Source: Mansonella perstans (lineage: Eukaryota > Nematoda > Chromadorea > Rhabditida > Onchocercidae). Taken from it: 27,104 nucleotides of DNA. The translations under genes were made by a program, and so were the position numbers. The stretch lies in contig JBAMDO010000395.1 of NCBI GenBank assembly GCA_037074765.1, forward strand, positions 1-27,104. Direction: 5' to 3'. The notes under the pieces are model-generated. The model was not told the DNA's origin. It did no database searches and saw only the letters and a program-made list of their open reading frames with translations. Below are positions 12,110-27,104 of the stretch, piece after piece (position 1 is the first letter of the stretch; every line of letters begins with the position of its first letter).

Positions 12110-12263
12110 CGGAGCCCCAATAGAGCCAAGTACTGCAAATTAAAATTGTTCTGAGCAGATACATCATAGCAGGGTCATTAAACTACCTAATAAAATTTAT
12201 GGATGATAAAGATTAAATTAAGTAGAGTGCATATGTTTAACAACGCTGCGTGCTATATGTTGA

Positions 12264-12321
12264 AGATTCTGAATCATTCTAACCCAGCCAACAGATTCTG
12301 AACCATTCTAACCCAGCCAAC
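12264..12321. repeat. 29-bp direct tandem duplication
   Basis: Copies 12264-12292 and 12293-12321 share AGATTCTGAA and ATTCTAACCCAGCCAAC, differing at one base (T/C). Confidence 0.85.
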
Positions 12322-12686
12322 AGAAATCAGTAATCAGTACCTCGCTGATAAAGCTGCATTTCAACAACACTTTAAATTCCCACATTTCATTAAATCTTGG
12401 CTTATTGCCCGATGGTTAATAGAATGTTCAGTAATGGTATGTGGACTGAGATTTACTGGAAGATTGTTGGGGTTTTTGTTGTTTTTTGCAAGGAGGTCAA
12501 GTTTCCGCGAATATGCTACTTGAATCTTTTTGGATGTCCTTCCAACATAATATAACCTAATTGTACCTCTCCCTATATATTAATAGTACTGAATCGCTAA
12601 AACTTGAATGATATCACAGTAATATTTTTAATTTGAGAAATTTTAGAGATTGGTTTGAACAGTAAGTTTGTATGAAGTAGAAGAAG

Positions 12687-17111
<4,425 letters not shown>

Positions 17112-18136
17112 CCATTGTCTAATGGAATCAAATGAGAACAACATAATTATTCCTATTGCTGACAACTGACGACGTTTATTGAATTTTTTTTTTGTTTTTG
17201 TTGACTATTATGGTTGTGTGATAAAAGTATTAAAAATATTTTGCATTCCTTCTTAGTTAGACCTCTATAATGCCTACGCACAATGCATCATCTTCTTGTG
17301 TTTCTATTTCATGAAACATAATTTACACTTCCGAAAAATTATGCTCGGCAGAAAATACAGAAAAAAGGGCAAATTATCTTTCCTTTTATGATGTTTTTTT
17401 TTTGCTTAGTATGCCCATAAGAACTTTTTTAATCTTCAATATTCTAATAAAGTATATAATTAACATTGAGATACGATTAGCTAATTCAATTTATTTTGCA
17501 GTAAACTTTAATTCTGGCATATTCCGTTAATACACCTTTTATTATGACATGTAAATCAATATAATTGAATGATTACAGCAATTACAGCAATTACAACTTC
17601 ACTCATCTTCAGATGAAAAAAAAAAGTAAACGAGTTACCGGAAAATACGTGAGCACTAGTATGATTAGAAATATTGTTCTACGCTTATTACGTAAATCAG
17701 AACTGGTCTATTTAAATACGGGAAACCACTCCTCACATGCGATAATTCTACATTTTCGTTAAAAAGTGATCAGTCCCTCATTCCATTCTTATAACTTAAT
17801 ATACAATGCAGTTGGAATTCCCATATCTGAGGAGTGTTTTTGCTTGCGTCCTTCTTTTCTGACATATTGGGATTCTCATATTTAGAAAAATGTTTTAACA
17901 GCAAAATATCCTAAACATCTACAAAAATAGGAAATAGGTTCATTAAAATAGATGAAGTGGAAGAATATAAACAACAGTGCTATTCAGAATCACTATAGCA
18001 AACTTTATACGGATCTGAACCTATTTTTCTGAGTAATTTATCGTTGCCTGTTCATCTATCCTTTAATTATAACTCCGACAAGCTTGTTAGTGCAAAATAT
18101 CTGTAATTAAAGAAAAGAAGTACCACTAGTTTCTCT
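17112..18136. other. Convergent 3' region between the helicase and PCMT
   Basis: About 1 kb between two convergent stop codons. AT-rich, with the helicase AATAAA at 17446. A 65-residue plus-strand reading at 17565-17762 has no recognizable domain and is taken as chance. Nothing else is supported. Confidence 0.6.
17446..17451 (+). terminator. Polyadenylation signal of the helicase gene
   Basis: Canonical AATAAA about 335 bases after the helicase stop codon, the first clear one found on the plus strand downstream. A shorter 3' UTR using a variant signal cannot be excluded. Confidence 0.5.
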
Positions 18137-20137
18137 TCAGTTGTAAAGCTGGTGTTGCTCATCAGTTAACGGAACATATATTACACCCATTAAGCTAGTT
18201 TGTGAAATGTTTCCATCTGCATCCTTGTCAACCTGTATAAACTGTTGGGGTCCACCTTCGGGACCAACTGGAATCACCATCCTTCCATTTTTAGCAAGCT
18301 GCTTTATTAACTGCAATACTTTAATATTCTTATTTCAGGAAAATTTCATTCCAGATACTGACTATTCTAGAGGTTATAAATTCACGGGAATGAATGAAAT
18401 TATTTGTTTGTTTCCTGCAAATCTCTTATCCAAAGTAAAACATTCTAATACTTTCAAGATAACATTTTAGACCGAAAACATTTATTTCAAAATTAAAAAT
18501 TGCTCAGCGGTTATAAACTGTGTGTATATTTTTCGAACTTGCATACTTTTTTAGAAATATTTTAAAATCCTAACCAAGAAACTGTATTTTAAAAAAAGTA
18601 AATGGAAATAAAAACATTCAAATTAAATCATTCTGCGCTACTTAGTACATAAATAAAAACAACCTGCGTAGGAATTTCAGGTGCAGCAGCTCCGACATGA
18701 ATAGCATCGTAAGGTGCCTCTTCTTCATAACCTTTCCTACCATCCCCTTTTACAAGAATTATACGGTTATCGGTCAATAAATATTCATGATGTTTCCGGA
18801 TATTACGCTTTGAATCACTCACCAAAGCTTCAATATGATCTATACCAACTACTTTTCCTGTTTTACCAACCTAAAAAAATGTTACAGGGTCAACCTATTG
18901 ATGAAATTACCGTAATTTCTTATCATAGTTTTTTTCATAGAAATTTTACAAGAACAACATGATAAGCAAATGTTCAAGAACTAACCATTATTGCCATACA
19001 GGCTGTTAAGTAACCGGAACCTGATCCTACGTCCAGTGCTTTATTTCCTTCTTTTAGGTGATCCTTTAGAAGTTCCAAAGAAGATGCATGCTAAAAGTTT
19101 GCTTTTTTCTTCATTCCGATTATCAAATTTTTTTTCCTCAAATTTAGCATTGATTTTTTAAAATATCTAAAATTGAAAGCAAAAAAAAAAAGCAAATATC
19201 AATCATTTTAATAAAATAATTTCTTTTTTATACTGAATGCAAACGTATAAGAATTATTCGTAGGAATAATTCTTCAGTTAAAAAAAAAAACGATTTTGTT
19301 TATTAATATTATTATAATTACTATAATTACCATATGTGGAGCACTGATCGTAGCACCATGACCAATCGAAACTGGATGGTCACCATACGGCGTTACAGAT
19401 GTGAAATCAGCTCGGTCAACCTTCAACATAGCTTCTCGTACACGCTTATCCTTGAATAAATTATTGCCTGAAAAATTGATGCTAAATTGTTGCCTAGAAA
19501 TTGATGTTACCTGAAAGTTGAACTTCATCATTATAGCAATGAAACAAATTATAGTAATTATATAACAATATTAATGTTAATCATAACAAATATAATTATC
19601 AAAACTATCGATTTATATATAACAATATAACAATTTAATGTTAATCATAACAAATATAACTATCAAAACTATCGTTTCATGATTAGTTATCTTCTGGTAC
19701 AAAGGTACTTTTATAGTGAATGCATTGTAATAAAACGAAAAAGATAATATTTGTTTATGTTGAAAATAAAAAAAATAATAATTACGTTGTAAATTGTTGA
19801 CCAAACCACTATTTGAATCGGCACCAGACATCCAAGCCATTGCATTTCTTATGCTACGAATTAGTGGTTGTTGTGTTGTATTCTTGAAAATTTTCATTTT
19901 TCTGAATTTTCTTTCTTCCTCTTCTTCTGAGTGTAAAATTGCACTATGTTTTTGAATATTTTCACCAGAAATTGATTCAGTGAATATTTCTTGATTAGTG
20001 CTCAATTTGTGCTGCTTATTGCTGCAGCGATTATCCACTAAGCTATCACAATCAGCTGTTGAAGCAAATAGAGCTAATGTACAGTTAGCAGTAATTAGTA
20101 ACAATGAATAGAACTTCCGAGAAAACATTGATGCCAT
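18137..20137 (-). CDS. pcm-1: Protein-L-isoaspartate O-methyltransferase with signal-peptide extension
   Basis: Uses S-adenosylmethionine to methylate isoaspartyl residues and so starts repair of aged proteins. Five minus-strand exons: 20137-19786, 19467-19331, 19090-18986, 18870-18664, 18310-18137, 324 residues. The catalytic part matches human PCMT1 nearly end to end: [18 protein letters not shown] (from 100), [13 protein letters not shown] (to 163), SAM-binding [12 protein letters not shown] (about 182-193), [32 protein letters not shown] and [12 protein letters not shown] near the end. Human PCMT1 is about 227 residues; here 99 extra residues precede the MAW start. They open with a basic n-region and the hydrophobic [20 protein letters not shown] (a likely signal peptide), then a polar Glu-rich stretch with an NTT glycosylation site (86-88). 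The internal ATG at 19840 could give a cytosolic form. Confidence 0.93.
19561..19674. repeat. 49-50 bp direct repeat in PCMT intron 1
   Basis: Copies 19561-19610 and 19626-19674 share TTAATGTTAATCATAACA and TATCAAAACTATCG, differing by one substitution and one base of length. Confidence 0.85.
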
Positions 20138-20153
20138 CAATCAACCAATCTCA

Positions 20154-20166
20154 CCTGACAAATAAC
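20154..20166 (-). promoter_or_regulatory. Candidate trans-splice acceptor of the PCMT gene
   Basis: The minus strand reads TTATTTGTCAG (AG at 20156-20155), 17 bases before the ATG at 20137. This supports the long signal-peptide form as a real transcript start. An upstream non-coding cis exon is the alternative. Confidence 0.5.
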
Positions 20167-22515
20167 AATGAAAATAATAAATTTATAACTGCAATAAATT
20201 TTCAACCACTCCTTTCATTTTCATTTCAATTCACAACACAATAATCAATTTTTCTCTACTAAGCTAACTTCTCACTTATCTGCCCTGTTCTCTCACTGCT
20301 GCACATGTTGCATGCAAAATTTTCAGGATTATGTCCCGCGAAATAGCAGTATAATAGCAATGAGAAGTTTGGAATTTTGTACAAAGAAATAATTATGTTC
20401 AGGAGCGAGTTGTTATTGAATTGTAATAAATTTTAGCTACAAATATAAATTCAAAAATAAATTTATTTGCTAGAGCTAGAAAATGAAGGACTGCGACAAG
20501 AATTTAACTTTGAACAAAATTAAATTGAACTAAAAACATTCTATTATTCAATTTTTTACAGTTTATATAATGAATTATAGATCAGAAATTGTCATATATA
20601 GTAACCATAGAATGAATAATTTCTTATCAATTCTAAGGAAAGTGATAAACAAGCAAGAAATTGAAAGAATCATTGATAAGCTCATTCTAGCAATTATAAT
20701 GATTACTGTACAAATTTACAATATGAAATTATTTTGCCTTTGCATAGATATAAATCGAGAAAACAAACTGTCATCAATTTGTTAGAAAACAAACTGTTAT
20801 CAAACTGTTGTCATTCAAGGAGATGAATGATAGAAGCGTTGGAATTAAAAAAAAAAAGTTATTTTAGTAAACAAATCATTTCTTATTGTCAGAAACAACA
20901 GGAGAATAATGAATATATTAAGAAGAATAGTGAGAACTTTCTATCCTGATTTCGATCATTTCTTTCAATCATTTCAGTATGAGAATATCTCCGTACTTCC
21001 TTAAGAAGATAACTGTATATTTCAGTAAAGATAAACCATTGTTGGCCGGATAATTCTTAAATGTCAGTATCGGATCGATACAATCGATAGGATGAAATGG
21101 TAGAAATGTTTTTCATCATCATTTCCTCATCGTACACTTCGAACAGAGACTGAAATATCGGAAGAAAAAATGAAAGAATTTTCGCGTGCGTGATTATGAT
21201 GATTGCATATTTACCATCTTTCAGACTAGGTAACACTTAGATTAGATATAGATACTAGTATAATTAGATTAGATATAATTAGACAATAGTACAATTAAAT
21301 ATAATTAGGATAGACCCAAACGACACAAAAATATAAATAGAAACCAAACCGACAAGACAGAAGACATCCATTTTCAGCAAATAGAGTATAGATTGCTTAC
21401 TTCCATTGAAATATTAAGAAATGTTTGGGAAAAGGCATCTGCAAGTAATTAAGCGTAATAAGCGCTGTCTGTAGAATCAGATTCCTGATAGTAATGTTTG
21501 TTTCAGAACACAGTAGTCCGTTTAAAAACTACGCCATGCTTCATATAAAATGCGAGATTACAGAATGTTCGATTTAAGTCGATATTCGACGAGTTTAGTT
21601 CATTTTCAACGATAAACTCAATCTAACACATAGTATGCTGTTATTTAGAATATCGATGACGATAAATGCTTATCCATCTTAAGGATATATTATGTGCAAT
21701 AACCAACAATTATATTGACTTCATTTTTATGACAAAAAAAAGAGTCAAAATCATATAATACGTAAATACTTTAAAGTTATAAAATTGGAAAATGCCTCTC
21801 TCATTTCAAGAAAAAGAATTTGATACTGTTAAATGAGATTTGTCTTTCAAAAGATTGCTACGTGGGATGATATATCTATATTGAACAGAAGTATAACAAT
21901 TTATTTTGTTGTTTTTTCATGAAACATGCGTGATAATAAAGGATTACACGGAGGTAAACAATCATTACGTAAACGTTAAGTTTATTTTACAGTTGAGAAT
22001 TAAAGTAAAAATTGTCCTGTCTTTGTTAGAAATGAAGTATCAGAACGGCTAATAGTAGTCATACTGACTGCAGCAATATGCAATGAATTCGACAAATCTT
22101 TCTTTCTGTAAATTTATTGGCGAATTCTATCGCTGGCTATGTTTACTATAATAGTTCTCTAATGTGAACGCAAAGGGTCTCGCAGTCTTGTCATCAAACT
22201 TTAAGGCATTTTTCATGCCATTATGAATTTCATAGTAAAAAAAAAATTGGAAAAAATTGAGATACTTTTGCATGTGTGCTCTTTTTGCCGTTTTCTAAAT
22301 TGCGATATTTTTCATATGAAATTAGTCTAAATTATTCTTTGAATGCAAATTAAGGTTTACGTGGAACCTTTAATGTTTTGCTAAAAGACTGGGAATGTTA
22401 AAAAGGAATTCTCTTGGCGTATTATATTGCAAAAATTGTTTATAAAAGCTCGACATTCAAGTTAAGGATCGAAATTAACAATGAAGAAAGAAATTTTGAA
22501 TAGTGAAATGTTTTT
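20155..22515. other. Intergenic region between PCMT and REEP genes
   Basis: About 2.4 kb of AT-rich sequence that should contain the PCMT promoter and REEP 3' UTR. At 21236-21310 there are degenerate ATTAGATATA-type repeats, followed by TATAAATAG (21331-21339), which could be a TATA box of an old element or of a distal promoter. A 71-residue plus-strand reading at 20570-20785 is low-complexity and not accepted. No RNA gene was seen. Confidence 0.5.
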
Positions 22516-22519
22516 TTAT
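22514..22519 (-). terminator. AATAAA overlapping the REEP stop codon
   Basis: The stop codon TAA (22518-22516) lies inside an AATAAA hexamer on the minus strand. If used, the 3' UTR would be only about 15-25 bases. More distal sites may be used instead. Confidence 0.3.
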
Positions 22520-24374
22520 TCAGCGTTCTCTTCAATTTCTGAATCATTTCCTGTGACATTCGCGACATTACTGCTCCGCTAAATGAATTTCTACGAATGT
22601 TTGGAAAGAACTGCCATAAAAAAAATAATTCTATTTATAAAAAGGACTTTTTGTGAGAAAGGACTCCCATTTATATATGATCAAGTAGTGTCTTCCGCTA
22701 ATTAGTCCAAAAAAAGTCTTTGAAGCGATTTCTGTTTTTGAGTCTTCCTTACTATTTCTTCCAATAATTATAAACATACCCGATTATATTTCACAAAAGC
22801 ATCGTTGAAAACGGAAAGTATGGGAACTACAATGTTGCAATAGCATAACTCAGCTATTCCGGTTTGTGGTAATGCTAGAAGCATCAAAAATAACATCTAA
22901 ATGAAATAATATTACATATGAAATTGAGTTAGCAAATAAAATTTGAGAAGTTCTTGAAAACTCATCAAGTTTGCTAAACTTCAAAAAAGAGAAATCCCCA
23001 GAAGAAATTAAGAAACAGCTAAATATGAAACCCCTGACAAAAGTTTCATTATCAGATCAACTACAACCTTTAGTAAAAGAAGCGGGGGGAAGAATTTTAT
23101 TAGCCAGTCGATGTAATAATCCTGCAGTGTGAAAAACGAGAATACAACCCAGTAATTGAGCCAATGTTCACGCCGTTTACGTGCTTTAGTCTTGTGAATA
23201 GTTAAAGACTGCAAAATTGCAATAGTTCCTTAAATGAAGAAGAGGAAAATATTAAAATTTCATGACTAATAACACTAAGATAATTTTCCTTTCATATTTA
23301 TGAAATATTGTATCAAATTTCAAAAGGAAATGTAAAGTCTCGAAGCCACCACTATCATTGCTAAGATCTTCCATTATAATGTTTCTCATCATTATTGGAA
23401 CTGTATTTCTACATGTTAGTACTAAGTCTTGCGAATGAATTTTGTGATATCGATCCTCCGACTTGACTTTTTTCTATATTATCATTAATAAAGTAAGATG
23501 TGTAGGAAAGATTAGAAAGGACATCAAGGATCTTTGACGCCTTATGTCCTGCTATAAATTTCAGATAAATCGACTAACACTGGTGGTTTCGTATGCAGGA
23601 TAAAGACAGCTAACTATGGTGCACAACAATGGACTGAAATTCTGTAGTAAGGTATATGCAAATAATAAGAAGATCGCTGCATAAAATATCTGCAAATCAT
23701 TGATCTTGTTGAAAAAATAAGAAATTAACAGATAACATAAAATGGGATTTTTAATTTCATTTAAATATGATAGCATTGGATCTTTGATGATTGAGAAACA
23801 TAGCTGGCTATGATTCTCTGGATTCTGGCTATGAGTCATTACAGTTTCGTTAAAAGTTAATACTATCATGAGGTTAAGTTTTTAGTGCTTAATTGGTTAT
23901 GATAAACATTGGAGCTGCAGTAATGAAAATCTACAATTCCCGCTTAAATGTTGTCTCTTACTATTATCTTTCGAAAATCTATTCTGGCTCATCTGATACT
24001 GTTGCACTTCTCGTTCATTTTTTAAATTTATCAGTCTCTAAAAAACAAACCTGTTCTCTTCTGATCGTTGTTTTGCGTTCTACGAAACAGAATGCTTTAT
24101 CCATGTAAGAATAATTTTTGTTGTAAAGGACTTTACTGAGTAGAAACTGATGCCATATTTCGAGCAATTTCCCTTTTTGGAAGAAGTTATTCTGAATTAC
24201 AGCAACTGTGTTGACTAGAGAATTCCATAGATTTCTTGATTCTTCCTCTGATGAAGATTCCTCTTCAACTTCATTTATATGCGTTGATGGATCATCGTTG
24301 TTTCTACTTGTTTTGCTTGCAGTGCTAGCAGAAGAACTTGATGATTCCGTTTCTTTTTTGTTCTTATCCACCAT
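22516..24374 (-). CDS. REEP5/6 (Yop1, TB2/DP1/HVA22 family) ER-shaping protein, divergent
   Basis: Family members insert hydrophobic hairpins into the ER membrane and stabilise tubule curvature. Five minus-strand exons in phase 0 throughout: 24374-24051, 23689-23579, 23208-23068, 22896-22780, 22578-22516, 251 residues. An acidic Ser-rich head (1-50, ETESSSSSAS and EEESSSEEE) is followed by LYNKN...FVERKTTIRR (REEP5-like EKNC...LEAKTGVNR), hydrophobic IFYAAIFLLFAYTLL (109-123), PLLCTIVSCLYPAYET (REEP5 SLLCNLIGFGYPAY), HWLNYWVVFSFFTLQDYYI (REEP5 QWLTYWVVYGVFSIAEFF), LIKFFPPLLLLK, then LPQTGIAELCYCNIVVPIL. The tail RSSNVANV...EIEENAE is acidic. Human REEP5 is about 189 residues, so the N-terminal head and tail are extra. 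Orthologue choice within REEP5/6 is uncertain, so no symbol is given. Confidence 0.85.
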
Positions 24375-24409
24375 TTAAATATTATTGATTCGTTGTAATA
24401 TTTGTTTTA

Positions 24410-24417
24410 TCTAGAAA
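24410..24417 (-). promoter_or_regulatory. Candidate splice or trans-splice acceptor of the REEP gene
   Basis: The minus strand reads AATTTCTAG (AG at 24412-24411), 36 bases before the ATG at 24374. A second similar site, GCGTTTAG, lies a few bases further upstream. Either could receive a spliced leader. Confidence 0.35.
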
Positions 24418-25166
24418 TTATTAATCTAAACGCAATGACAAGTTAGGTAAGCATACTGAAAATTGCAAATAAAATATTCAGCAAACTTCAGTTTAATGTT
24501 AAAAACTAACTGTATGCTCAATGTCAATGGATACGGATTTATTAACTAACAATTAAAAATTTAATTTTCCAGAAAAATTACTTCAAATACAAAAATGCAA
24601 CAGCAATTGAGGCAGGCAAGAAATTAGAAAAAAGAATGCAACTACTTCTTATCTAATTTATATAACTGGCCACTCATGCAAAACATTTATGCTATTTATG
24701 CAAATTACATAACTGAAAAAATGAAATAGAATTTTTCCAGATCAAATTGACTTCATAGTCGTAAAATCTGGGAAATCGTAAATCTTAAGTTTCACCAGAA
24801 ACTTTCCTCTCAGAACGAAATTCTAGAGAATTGGAGATGATTCTCAGAAAGATTATGAAGATATCATAAATAAATGTGTTAATTCACGTGTTAATTCACC
24901 TTATCCAATCGATGTTGTTGATTCCATTTCATCTGTTTCTGAATTGAATGCAATTATATCTGAATGCTACTTCAGAAAAATAATTTTATTCAATTTTCCT
25001 TTCTACAATTATCTTACAGTTCTTTGTTGAAGTAAACTCCTTCATGACTGTAAAAATTTTAATGAAATTTTAGTGTAATCATTTTGAAGATTTAAAAATT
25101 GATAAAACTGAAACAATTGGCTTTACAAATAAGTAGAAGAATGCAATGCTTAAAATTAACCGAATA

Positions 25167-25259
25167 CTTCTTCAGCTTTAGATTTCTCAGAGAATCTCTT
25201 CTTCAGCTTCAGATTTCTCAGAGAATCTCTTCTTCAGCTTCAAATTTCTCAGAGAATCT
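25167..25259. repeat. 31-bp tandem repeat, 3 copies
   Basis: Copies at 25167, 25198 and 25229, each CTTCTTCAGCTT then ATTTCTCAGAGAATCT, with one or two substitutions. The unit contains the palindrome ATTCTCTGAGAAAT on the minus strand. Confidence 0.92.
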
Positions 25260-25802
25260 AAGTTCGAAGTATTAGCTCATCGCATATCCTCAGCATTAGC
25301 TGACTATGAAATACTAAAAAAAAAAAGAAGAAACAAAAGTTTATTATACTGAAATGTTTGTAATTCATTAAAGTAATTTAATTTCATTGATTTCAATTAT
25401 CATTTAAACTGTTTAAAGTGCAGAAGTGAATTAACTGTGTAGGAAAATATTTGTTAAGATTGAGTTAGAAATTGTTTAAAATATTTTGATGAAAAATTAA
25501 ACGGAAAACAAAAAAATTTACTTAAAAATTGAAGTCACATTGAGCAAAAAATACTGGAAAGCATGTGGTATTTGTGATCAGATATATACTAATTGAATGT
25601 TTTTTGACTGACCGTCTACTTTTAACAGTCAATTTCAGTTATTAAATAGTATAAAATATTTGTTCAACTTGTCTTAATCAAACTATTCCTTATGATTGGT
25701 CATTTTGATTAATATGCAATTCAAAATTAACAAATTAAGGAAACAAAAACTCACTCATATGATGATTGTCCAATATTTAGCCTTATCAAAATCATCGAAA
25801 AA

Positions 25803-25877
25803 ATGACCACTAGTGACCAATGATTGTTCAAGTCGAACAGAGATGACCACTGACCACTAATTGTTCAAGTCGAACCA
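25803..25877. repeat. Imperfect direct repeat with GACCACT motifs
   Basis: The block ATGACCACT...GACCA...TTGTTCAAGTCGAAC occurs twice (25803-25840 and 25847-25877) with small internal gaps. Confidence 0.7.
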
Positions 25878-25970
25878 ACAATGTTGACATTGTCCTTGGT
25901 GTTATATAACGCTACAAAAGGAATGAAAGAGTTTAATGGCGGCAAAGATGGAATTTGAAAGTGGTGGTAT

Positions 25971-26137
25971 GATTGTCTGACACCATAGGAATATTTGGCT
26001 TTTTAACTCATAGATTGTCTGGCACTATAGGAATATTTGGCTCTTTAACTCATAGATTGTCTGGCACTATAGGAACATTTGGCTTTTTTAACTCATAGAT
26101 TGTCTGACACTATAGGAACATTTGGCTTTTTTAACTT
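25971..26137. repeat. 42-43 bp tandem repeat, 4 copies
   Basis: Copies start at 25971, 26013, 26055 and 26098, each GATTGTCTGRCACYATAGGA then ATTTGGCTTTTTAACTCATA. Neighbouring copies share variants, as expected from stepwise tandem duplication. Confidence 0.92.
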
Positions 26138-26658
26138 ACAGTATATTCCTCTCATAAGTCTGTTTTTCCTTCATCTATCGTATCAGGAACTTTTAATCCA
26201 GGGAATTTAGGAATTTAGCTAAAAACTAAAATCTTAATGAGTATCTTAATTAGCACTAATTGAAAATGTTGATTTCCTCATCTATTTTTGTATTCATCAC
26301 ATGAAGAGAGAGAGAGAGAAGTTCTGTTTATAAACATAAATTTATAAACATGTTTATAAACATTTGCTTATTTCCTATGTTTATTTTATTTAGAAATGTT
26401 TCACATATTTTGGTATATTTAAGAGAAAGAAATGTTTCAATTCTTAAAAGAAGATAGTGAAAAATGAGTTCGTTAGAATAAGATTAACATGTTAGTAAAA
26501 TTGCTTATTAATCTTAGTGTATTTCTACAGAAACAATTATTTTAAAATTTATACAAAATCCCTGATTAAAATTCTAAATCAAATCTGAATTAGTTAGTGC
26601 ACATTTAATAAAATCTGAAAATAGATCAAACATGTATTTTTGATGATTATCGCTGTGT

Positions 26659-26864
26659 CATTTCCGTGAATATTATTGGGAAGTTCGACCCGCTTTTCCT
26701 TCATTCCCGTGAATATTATTGAGAAGTTCGATCCGCTCTTCCTTCATTCCCGTGAATATTATTGGGAAGTTCGACCCGCTCTTCTTTCATTCCCGTGAAC
26801 ATTATTGGGAAGTTCGACCCGCTCTTCCTTCATTCCTGTGAATATTGGGGAAGTTCAACCTGCT
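26659..26864. repeat. 43-bp tandem repeat, about 4.8 copies
   Basis: Copies start at 26659, 26702, 26745, 26788 and 26831, each CATTCCCGTGAATATTATTG then GGAAGTTCGACCCGCTCTTC. The last copy is shortened inside the ATTATT part and diverges. It is GC-richer than its surroundings. Confidence 0.92.
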
Positions 26865-27104
26865 GATCAAGTATCAAATTCATATCATAATCGAGAGAAG
26901 CAAATGTAAGTGCTATATGATGGATAATTTAGAAAAGAATATAGCTGAAATATGGATAAAATCGTTTGTAGCAGTAGATCTCGGGAAATCCTGAAGGAAT
27001 ACAGCGAAAACAATTATTTGGCGATGAATTTGATCAAGAAACAGAATCAAATAGGTTACATCTTGCATTTCATTGCTCAACATTAAATATTACGGATAAA
27101 TTGT

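Larger units (their letters stand above)
10393..12686. other. Divergent intergenic region between COG2 and the helicase
   Basis: About 2.3 kb separating the minus-strand COG2 start from the plus-strand helicase start, so it should contain both promoters. It holds an LTR-like module (10746-11208) and four direct-repeat arrays (11389-11538, 11687-11746, 12002-12109, 12264-12321). Open readings here come from the repeats and are not believable genes. Confidence 0.6.
24411..27104. other. Gene-free, repeat-bearing right flank
   Basis: About 2.7 kb of AT-rich sequence with no supported exon. It holds minisatellites at 25167-25259, 25971-26137 and 26659-26864, a diverged direct repeat at 25803-25877, and a short GA tract near 26306-26319. 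The REEP promoter should lie at its left end. Confidence 0.6.

Noticed and set aside
11970..12167. Minus-strand reading with repeated RIVFRVEM
   Set aside because: A product of the 39-bp tandem repeat, whose length is divisible by three.
17565..17762. 65-residue plus-strand reading after the helicase
   Set aside because: Beyond the helicase AATAAA, no domain, low-complexity start; likely chance.
20570..20785. 71-residue plus-strand reading in the PCMT-REEP gap
   Set aside because: Low-complexity Ile/Asn/Lys-rich chance frame in AT-rich DNA; no splice partner or homology.
23561..23869. 102-residue minus-strand reading as a separate gene
   Set aside because: Only its last third (23689-23579) is coding, as exon 2 of the REEP gene; the rest is intron.

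Overview
The window is eukaryotic nuclear DNA: AT-rich, with spliced genes whose short exons (60-440 bp) are separated by introns of about 60-820 bp using GT...TTTCAG or TTTTAG borders. Several start codons sit 2-20 bases after a pyrimidine-rich AG that has no upstream exon, the pattern of nematode spliced-leader trans-splice acceptors. Protein divergence, intron size and AT content suggest a parasitic nematode, most likely filarial/spirurid. This is an inference; there is no species marker. No bacterial, viral or CRISPR content was seen.

Layout. (1) 1-4905, minus strand: UFL1, the E3 ligase of the UFM1 pathway, 14 exons, C-terminal end cut by the window edge. (2) 5801-10392, minus strand: COG2, a lobe-A subunit of the conserved oligomeric Golgi complex, 12 exons, complete. 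COG2 and UFL1 lie head to tail with an 0.9 kb gap and each has a candidate trans-splice acceptor, so a two-gene operon is possible. (3) 10393-12686: divergent intergenic region with an LTR-like module (TATA box and AATAAA) and four separate minisatellites. (4) 12687-17111, plus strand: a DDX5/DDX17 (p68)-type DEAD-box RNA helicase, 12 exons, with tRNA-derived SINE-like insertions in introns 1 and 3. (5) 18137-20154, minus strand: protein-L-isoaspartate O-methyltransferase (PCMT1/pcm-1) with an unusual 99-residue N-terminal extension that begins with a signal peptide. (6) 22516-24374, minus strand: a divergent REEP5/6/Yop1-type (TB2/DP1/HVA22) ER membrane-shaping protein, 5 exons. (7) 24411-27104: gene-free sequence with several minisatellites.

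The exon models were assembled by hand. Reading phase is continuous across every junction of all five genes, except that one UFL1 junction only works with a non-GT (AT-AG) donor. The genes do not form one pathway, though UFL1, COG2 and the REEP protein all act on ER or Golgi membranes. I see no new biological system. The best leads are the odd UFL1 splice donor, the secreted-form methyltransferase, the decayed exon copy inside COG2, and the mobile and repeat sequences.
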